Shown here: positions 53,596 through 58,376 of the stretch, in pieces
Layout of the letters: each line of letters begins with the position of its first letter
Position numbering within the stretch: position 1 is the stretch's first letter
From: Nitrospirota bacterium
GTDB lineage: Bacteria > Nitrospinota_A > UBA7883 > JACRGQ01
DNA length: 58,376 nt
NCBI GenBank assembly: GCA_024275955.1
Contig: JAJRYD010000010.1
Span: 1-58,376, forward strand
Direction: 5' to 3'
Position numbers and translations under genes: made by a program
The notes under the pieces: generated by a model
The model's input: only the letters and a program-made list of their open reading frames with translations
The model's database searches: none
What the model was told of the DNA's origin: nothing

Positions 53596-54143
53596 TCCAC
53601 TCTCCCCTTTTCCTCAATTACTTTGCGAAGGAGGGGCGGCATCTCTCCGCTTTCACTCCTTCCCCTCTTTAGCGAGCTGTTTTGCATCTCCGCGATAAAC
53701 TGCTGAACAAAGCGGACAGTCATCATCGCGTTGCTAAGCGGGACGATGATAAAAACTGTCCAGATAGGCCATTCAAGGTCTGGCGACAACTGCCCTATAT
53801 CAATAAGAAAACCTACAAAAAGAATACCGAACCAGCAAAGACCGGCGGTATAGACGATGCTTACCAATATGGATAAAAGCAAAGAGTAACGGTAAAGCCT
53901 GTCCGGCAGCATATTGATAAATGTATCGACACCTATATGCACCTTGCGGCGGATTCCATACGAAGCGCCTATGAACACAGCCCATATAAGAAGAAAGGTA
54001 GAAGCCTCTGCCGCCCATGTTATCGAAAAGGAAAAGCCATACCGCAACACCACCTGCAAAAAGCTTATCAGCGTGGCAAGCGACAGGAAGATAGAGATTA
54101 CAATCTCCTCGAACCTGCTTAAGATGCTATCAAGTTTTTTCAT
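53592..54143 (-). CDS. dctQ: TRAP transporter small permease subunit (DctQ)
   Basis: A 183-residue protein with four helices. The N-terminal ISIFLSLATLISFLQVVLRYGF and WAAEASTFLLIWAVFIGASYGIRRKVHIGVD match the DctQ signature. The C-terminal tail is charged. It pairs with DctM. It is divergent from the CaCA exchanger with 46 bp between them. Confidence 0.93.
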   Translation of the reverse strand: MKKLDSILSRFEEIVISIFLSLATLISFLQVVLRYGFSFSITWAAEASTFLLIWAVFIGASYGIRRKVHIGVDTFINMLPDRLYRYSLLLSILVSIVYTAGLCWFGILFVGFLIDIGQLSPDLEWPIWTVFIIVPLSNAMMTVRFVQQFIAEMQNSSLKRGRSESGEMPPLLRKVIEEKGRVE

Positions 54144-54189
54144 ATTCCGGCTTAAAGAATATTACATAAATCAACTCTCCGTTGCTATT

Positions 54190-55167
54190 ATGTTCGGGAT
54201 GGTCTGGATAAAACTTATTGCGGCGGCAGGGTTAATCACTGCGTCGGGCGTGGTGCTTACTATTTTCGCCGACAGGCTTGGAGACAAGCTCAAAATTTCC
54301 GGCGCTTTTATAGGGCTACTGATACTTTCTACCGTAAGCTCGCTACCAGAGCTTGGAGCTACCGTATCGGTCGTAAGCTACATAGGCAAGCCGGATCTAG
54401 CCGCCGGCAATATTTTCGGCTCTAACACCTTTAATATGCTTATCCTCGCCATTCTCGATTTCATACTTATCGGCTCCGCCTCGATATTTTCCATCTCCAA
54501 AGTTTCGCACAACAAGTCGATAATGCTGGCGGTACTTATGACCGCTGTGGCGGTGATCGCTATCTGGCTTAATGGGCTTGGTGCGCTTGGCTCGCTAACG
54601 CTTGAGATGCCGCTATTGATAGCTGTATATTTCATCGGGATTTTTTACCTCTGGCTGGAAGAAAAAAAAGTGTTCCACCCGTCAGCAGGGGGCGAGAAGG
54701 AAAGCGCTTGGCTAGAGCTTATTGTAATTATCACCAGCGGCGTGGTGGTCGTCGCTTCCGGGTACTGGCTCGCGAACATATCGGATGAAATAGCAATCTT
54801 AACCGGCTGGGGAGAATCTTTCATCGGCTACTTATTTCTTGCTATAGCTACAAGCCTGCCGGAACTTGTCATCACCATATCGTCGCTTAAACTCAAAGCG
54901 TACGATATGGCTATAGCCAACACCATCGGAAGCTGTTTTTTCAATATCCTGATGTTCGCCATAGCAGACCCGTTCTACGATGGGGATCTGTTAAGAGACA
55001 CCTCTGCCCCCAACATATACCTAGCCCTGACATCTATAGCTATGTTACTGCTTACCGCTTTCGCGCTCTTCTTGGGGAAAAGAGGCAAAGAGACAAGGTT
55101 TGCCAAATATGCGTTGCTAGCGCTCTACCTTATCGGGAGCTTGGCGGTTTTCTCGCCCTCTGGATAA
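54190..55167 (+). CDS. CaCA-family sodium/calcium exchanger-like protein
   Basis: About 325 residues from ATG 54190; the frame opens further at 53914 but that part overlaps dctQ. It has ten-odd helices with two inverted alpha-repeats: LSTVSSLPELGATVSVV with GNIFGSNTFNMLIL, and AIATSLPELVITISSLK with NTIGSCFFNILMFA. This is the YrbG-like branch. The usual acidic ion ligand is Glu in SLPE of both repeats. The middle loop (LEEKKVFHPSAGGEKES) is charged. Ion specificity is not known. Confidence 0.85.
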   Translation: MFGMVWIKLIAAAGLITASGVVLTIFADRLGDKLKISGAFIGLLILSTVSSLPELGATVSVVSYIGKPDLAAGNIFGSNTFNMLILAILDFILIGSASIFSISKVSHNKSIMLAVLMTAVAVIAIWLNGLGALGSLTLEMPLLIAVYFIGIFYLWLEEKKVFHPSAGGEKESAWLELIVIITSGVVVVASGYWLANISDEIAILTGWGESFIGYLFLAIATSLPELVITISSLKLKAYDMAIANTIGSCFFNILMFAIADPFYDGDLLRDTSAPNIYLALTSIAMLLLTAFALFLGKRGKETRFAKYALLALYLIGSLAVFSPSG

Positions 55168-55185
55168 ATTGTATAAGATACAAGT

Positions 55186-55644
55186 ATGAAACTGTTTACA
55201 ACCGCATCCGCCTGCATCGCCATCTTGCTTCTTTCACCGTTTAACAGTAGTGCCGGTATCGGCATCGCAAAGCAATACCGCCAACAGTCTAAGGCAGATT
55301 CACGAATCGCCGCGAACGAGGAAGGCAAAAAGAAAAAGAGCGAAGAGGAAGAGCTCGATATCGACCCCGCGGAAGTAGAAAAAGAAAAAGAGCAAAAAGT
55401 AGAAAAAGAACCAGAAAGAGTAGGCGAAGCAGAAATATCTACCGAAGAGCAGGTAGACAGTGCTCTAAAAGGGATAGACTTCACCGACAAACAAAAACTA
55501 CTCAAAGCGCGAAGGCTGGTTGTAAAAGGGATGCGGGACATCGGTGAAAAAGCGAAACACGACATCGAAGATGAAGAAAAAGACCACAAAGAACGGGAAG
55601 AACTAAATAGATCTGTCAACGAATGGATGAAACGGACAAAGTAG
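55186..55644 (+). CDS. Exported highly charged, probably coiled-coil protein
   Basis: 152 residues: signal peptide about 1-23 (ends NSSAG), then a very Glu/Lys-rich middle (about 40-85, repeats of EKEKEQKVEKE type), then helical segments predicted to coil (about 90-150). I do not recognise a family. It starts 18 bp after the exchanger and may be co-transcribed. It is soluble in the periplasm or outside. Confidence 0.65.
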   Translation: MKLFTTASACIAILLLSPFNSSAGIGIAKQYRQQSKADSRIAANEEGKKKKSEEEELDIDPAEVEKEKEQKVEKEPERVGEAEISTEEQVDSALKGIDFTDKQKLLKARRLVVKGMRDIGEKAKHDIEDEEKDHKEREELNRSVNEWMKRTK

Positions 55645-55657
55645 ATTTAAAAAACTT

Positions 55658-55852
55658 TTATCGCCTCTCTTTTACTCCCAGCTTTTTAAGCATAAACACC
55701 ATCGGACATCTGTTGGTAAAGCCGAACTGCAAGAGGTTAAGCCCCACAAACATCGTAAAAAAAAGCCACCGCTCGCTATGAAGGTACCCAAGCAAAGCAG
55801 AGGAAAAAACAAACGTGCCGGCTATCGACCTTAAATAATTTTCCATTTTCAT
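55658..55852 (-). CDS. DUF2892-type small inner-membrane protein, intact copy
   Basis: 64 residues from ATG 55852 (MKMENYLRSIAG), with AAAGGA 8 bases upstream; earlier in-frame ATGs are too close to that site. The segment YLRSIAGTFVFSSALLGYLH, then LFFTMFVGLNLLQFGFTNRCP with a conserved Cys-Pro and MVFMLKKLGV, is the DUF2892 fold of two helices, found in rhodanese-linked YgaP. The function is unknown. A direct repeat of this locus lies at 57112-57373. Confidence 0.8.
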   Translation of the reverse strand: MKMENYLRSIAGTFVFSSALLGYLHSERWLFFTMFVGLNLLQFGFTNRCPMVFMLKKLGVKERR

Positions 55853-55928
55853 ATTAGCCATCCTTTTAAATGTTGTCCGCTGAATTTTAAGAGACAACAG
55901 AAACAAAAAGGATTCAACATTTCATCGC
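55669..55928. repeat. Direct repeat A (DUF2892 locus)
   Basis: About 260 bp almost identical to 57112-57373 (mostly single substitutions), same orientation. Covers most of the DUF2892 gene, its Shine-Dalgarno and about 65 bp upstream. Together the two copies bracket the REC/anti-sigma gene. Confidence 0.85.
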
Positions 55929-56201
55929 AAAGGCCGGCAAGCTGGTTTTCCGTAGCCTTTAGGCATCAGTTTAGACCAAATAAAGTTCGTCCCAGGCCGC
56001 GCCATTGCGCAGGTGTGTATCGTTTTGCATACCAAATGTCTGAAATAGTTCATATCAATTAAACCATATCAATCTAACACATTGCTTTCACTATCTTTAT
56101 ACTTGGCATGTTATGTGCGACACAGTGTAATACCGAGGTATAGTAATTATACTGAAGTCTAAAAAGCAAGGCGTTGATTTGAGCAAGAGGAGGAGTGCAA
56201 A

Positions 56202-57139
56202 TTGAATAAAAAACTTAAGGTTCTTCTAATCGAAGATAATTGGGCGGAACTTAAAATTTATCAAAAGATGCTAAGGGATGCCGGTTTTATGGTTGTTCCC
56301 GCGCGAAACGGTCAGGAGGCTATAGATATTCTTGACGAAGGCGATAAGCTTGATGCCATTGTGACAAACCTTTTTATGCCTAAGGTAGATGGCCGAGCTC
56401 TTGCTAAGTACAACTTCAAAAACCATCATCTTCCTTTCATAGTTTTGCCGAAAGAGCAAACTCTGAAACCGCCTTGGATATGCTCGGGTATGGCGTGAAG
56501 GATTTCATAATAAAACCGCTGATAAAAGAGACGTTCATCGAGGTTCTAAAAAGCGCGATTATGAGGCAGATATTCCATACGCACGGAATAGAGGAGCATG
56601 GCCGGCTTACCGGAAATGTCGGCTCTAAAACCATAAATGCCTGCGCCAATGAGCTTGCAATGATGCGCGGGTGGGTAGAGGGCGCGGTGGAGCCTGTTTT
56701 AGGCAGAGATGAATCTGCGAATTTCGCCAACAGCGTTAACGAATTTTTACAAAACTCGTTTGAGCATGGAAGCCTTGGAATAACTGAAGAGACCAAGACC
56801 GAGCTTTTGGAAGCAGATACATTCGACGAAGAACTCCACAAGCTTGAAGCTAACTGCAAGGCAAAAATAGACCTAAAAATTTCTGTGCTTGAAAACGAGA
56901 TTACCGCCAGAGTGACAGACGAAGGCAAAGGTTTTGATTATGAAAAGTACTTAAAGAAAACAGAAAAAGATATTTCTAACATGACATTACTGCCGAACGG
57001 CCGAGGGATATACATAGCAACATTGTATTTTGACTCGGTCAAATATTCCAAGGGGGGGGCCTCTGTCATTTTAAAGAAATCGCTGGCGGGAAAGGCTACT
57101 AGCAATAGTCCTTTTTCACTCCAAGTTTCTCAAGCATAA
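56202..57139 (+). pseudogene. Receiver-like plus RsbW-type HATPase gene, frameshifted
   Basis: Starts at TTG 56202 with a strong AGAGGAGGAG. The N-terminal part is receiver-like: KVLLIEDNWAELKIYQKML, but the phospho-acceptor position is Asn (VTNLFMPKVDG, N56). Around 56450-56465 the frame breaks. The first frame ends at 56498, while the second frame picks up with ANSETALDMLGYGVKDFIIKPL, the proper end of a receiver. A one-base indel explains it. The second half has an RsbW-like kinase fold: VNEFLQNSFEHGSLGI (N box), VTDEGKGFDYEKYL and NGRGIYIATLYFD. The last residues run into direct repeat B, so the true C-terminus may be lost. Role: possibly a partner-switching anti-sigma factor. Confidence 0.75.
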
Positions 57140-57373
57140 AATGCCATCGGGCATCTGTTGGTAAAGCCGAACTGCAAGAGGTTAAGCCCCACAAACATCG
57201 TAAAAAAAAGCCACCGCTCGCTATGAAGGTACCCAAGCAAAGCAGAGGAGAAAACAAGCGTACCGGCTATCGACCTTAAATAATTTCCCATTTTCATATC
57301 AGCCATTCTTTTAAATGTTGTCCGCTGAATTTTAAGAGACAACAGAAACAAAAAGGATTCAACATTTCATCGC
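57112..57373. repeat. Direct repeat B (DUF2892 locus)
   Basis: The second copy of the 260-bp repeat, in direct orientation, 1.44 kb from copy A (start to start). Confidence 0.85.
57130..57297 (-). pseudogene. DUF2892-type gene, frameshifted second copy
   Basis: From ATG 57297 the protein is as in the first copy up to TNRCPMA, then one extra base shifts the frame to FYA and a stop, after 55 residues. Removing that base restores FMLEKLGVKK, as in copy A. It is probably a degenerating duplicate. Confidence 0.75.
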
Positions 57374-57414
57374 CACGCAGAGCGTGGAACCAGCAACTGC
57401 ATGCGGTAGATAAA

Positions 57415-57543
57415 GGGACTGTTTCCAAAAGAGTTTTTAAGCGTTTTAAAGGAGAAGTTCATTTTCTAACTTCGTAAAAACAGAGGCTTTAGAGATTGGC
57501 GATTAACAACAAAATCAAATTTATGCCATTCGGCAACAGCCCC
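57415..57543 (-). repeat. 129-bp MITE-like element, copy 9
   Basis: Runs from GGGACTGTTTCC to CGGCAACAGCCCC. Flanks AAAG and CTTT extend the inverted repeat, and no 5-bp target duplication is visible. It lies after direct repeat B. Confidence 0.8.
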
Positions 57544-57704
57544 TTTGGTAAGACCAACTCTCTTGCCTGTGTGAACCACTGTCATCTGATGCCGCACCTT
57601 GCAGGTGAGGCAATAGTCGCACGCTCCAAATCTAATCTATCGTTTGCGGTGGAATAGGTGGCAATCGTCTGTTGGTCGTGCGTAAGCATGACGGCTTGAA
57701 CTCT

Positions 57705-57745
57705 ATTGTCCCGTAGGGACAATCCACAGGCAAAAGGTGCCTGTG
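57705..57745. repeat. Two adjacent perfect hairpins
   Basis: ATTGTCCC-GTA-GGGACAAT (57705-57723) and CACAGGCA-AAAGG-TGCCTGTG (57725-57745), each with an 8-bp stem. They lie in the 437-bp stretch 57374-57810, which also holds copy 9 but no gene. Possibly a repeat unit found elsewhere in the genome. Confidence 0.5.
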
Positions 57746-57810
57746 CCACCAAAAAACTTTCCCTCCTTCACTTAAATGCAAAAGCTATCTTTTTGAAGTA
57801 TCATTAACAA

Positions 57811-58212
57811 ATGGCAAAAGACAAAGACGACAGCAAAGAGCTTAAGGCTTCGCTGGTTCCATCCATCAGCGAAATGTAAAAACGCCTAAAAGAAAACCCT
57901 TGGATGGCTTATACATTCGAATCGTTCCGCTTAATAGAAATGTGCGCCCCAGTCGTAGGAGGCTCTCTCGGCGAGCTTATGAAACAAGTGATGCCAAGCA
58001 CTGAAATGAATTTGCTCATTGAACACTATAAAGATTTGAGTAAAAAAATAGATGTGTTAAGCATAAAGATCGATAGTGAGGTTAACAAACCTCAAAACCT
58101 GCTCTTAATCCATAAAACAATAAAAGACTCCACAGAGGATGAGATTGGCGGAAAGTGGAAGTTCTACCGAAATGTTCTACTGCATGGGTTTAGTGGCAGT
58201 ATTCAAATGTAA
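57811..58212 (+). pseudogene. Hypothetical gene with an in-frame stop
   Basis: ATG 57811 starts MAKDKDDSKELKASLVPSIS, then EM and TAA at 57877-57879. The same frame continues with KRLKENPWMAYTFESFRLIE up to the stop at 58210-58212. The coherent sequence on both sides of the TAA suggests a broken gene. A restart at ATG 57904 (102 residues) is also possible. The body is helical, and I do not recognise a family. Confidence 0.5.
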
Positions 58213-58247
58213 CATGTTGCATACTATAAAGAGCAAATGAAGCTCCC

Positions 58248-58261
58248 CGCGGCAAGCCGCG
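58248..58261. repeat. Short perfect hairpin near the right edge
   Basis: CGCGGC-AA-GCCGCG, followed by a further imperfect GGTCAGGGCT...AGCC..TGACC dyad (about 58272-58300). This palindromic style is common near transposon ends, but the rest is cut off by the window edge. Confidence 0.4.
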
Positions 58262-58376
58262 AGGTATCAGGGGTCAGGGCTTGAAGAGCCTCAATTGACC
58301 GGCTTCGCTCCGCTCCTTCTTCCCTTGCCCTGCAACATATTTCAAAATTATATCTCGACTGCCGCCCTCTCCTACA

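Noticed and set aside
53914-54189. 92-residue N-terminal extension of the CaCA exchanger
   Set aside because: It overlaps dctQ on the opposite strand and has no membrane or family pattern; ATG 54190 starts at the first helix.
1-58376. CRISPR array
   Set aside because: No regular short repeats with unique spacers; the only multi-copy repeat is the dispersed 129-bp element.
1-58376. tRNA, rRNA or known riboswitch
   Set aside because: Intergenic gaps were scanned by eye for cloverleaf arms, GTTCGAATC-type T-loops and common riboswitch cores; none was convincing.

Overview
The window looks like a chromosome segment from a Gram-negative bacterium. Evidence for this is SPOR-domain and lipoprotein genes, an NtrY-like kinase next to a DUF4390 gene, FabI, LipA, YajQ and TRAP transport. 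The gene mix (UbiD decarboxylase, GH57 glucanotransferase, MetF plus MetV, a DUF556/MfnB homologue, an ApgM-family protein beside homoserine dehydrogenase) fits a deltaproteobacteria- or Nitrospinota-like lineage better than a gammaproteobacterium. I cannot fix the taxon from the sequence alone. Most of the window is housekeeping DNA with short operons and many 1-8 bp overlaps. Several genes use GTG or TTG starts.

Layout. 1-1.6 kb: the N-terminus of an IS256-like transposase, a STAS protein and a CRP/FNR regulator, with two perfect TGTGA-N6-TCACA boxes between the last two. 2-5.4 kb: ubiD and gpmI. 5.5-9.3 kb: rpsT, an NtrY-like kinase and a DUF4390 gene. 9.5-15.6 kb: glgC, GH57 glucanotransferase, a DUF4177 gene, mgsA and hisD. 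16.1-21.3 kb: the rpsF-ssb-rpsR-DUF2232-rplI-dnaB-alr cluster. 21.6-31.1 kb, minus strand: lipoprotein, SPOR protein, argS, apgM-like, hom, aminotransferase, lipA, metF and metV. 31.5-36.2 kb: CBS protein, degenerate ATPase, rimO, small membrane protein, cutA and lexA. 36.3-39.8 kb: a REC-HD-GYP regulator converging on a hybrid kinase. 40.2-46.1 kb: PAP2, MfnB-like, fabI, yajQ, fba, a ParA/MinD ATPase and a cNMP/PilZ protein. 46.8-48.5 kb: an ABC-type permease. 49.0-51.0 kb: an arsR-arsC-acr3 arsenic operon. 51.3-52.2 kb: gene remnants. 52.3-55.6 kb: TRAP dctQM, a CaCA exchanger and a secreted acidic protein. 55.7-58.4 kb: a duplicated DUF2892 locus around a frameshifted REC/anti-sigma gene, then another broken gene.

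The most striking feature is not a protein. It is a family of about 129-bp non-coding elements with near-perfect terminal inverted repeats, an internal hairpin and 5-bp target-site duplications. Nine copies plus one decayed copy lie only between genes, in both orientations. Two same-orientation copies bracket the arsenic operon. The intergenic DNA also holds fragments of neighbouring genes: a 92-bp inverted piece of glgC with one mismatch, and a 72-bp piece of the hisD 5' end. In two places a single gene sits between direct repeats (mgsA between hisD-start repeats; the REC/anti-sigma gene between DUF2892 repeats). Together this suggests a genome with active small-element transposition and local duplication.

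Functionally, the strongest system-level inferences are: autoregulation or divergent control by the CRP-like protein; an alternative homoserine kinase beside hom; a MetF-MetV type methylenetetrahydrofolate reductase; and thioredoxin-coupled arsenate reduction with Acr3 efflux under an ArsR operator.
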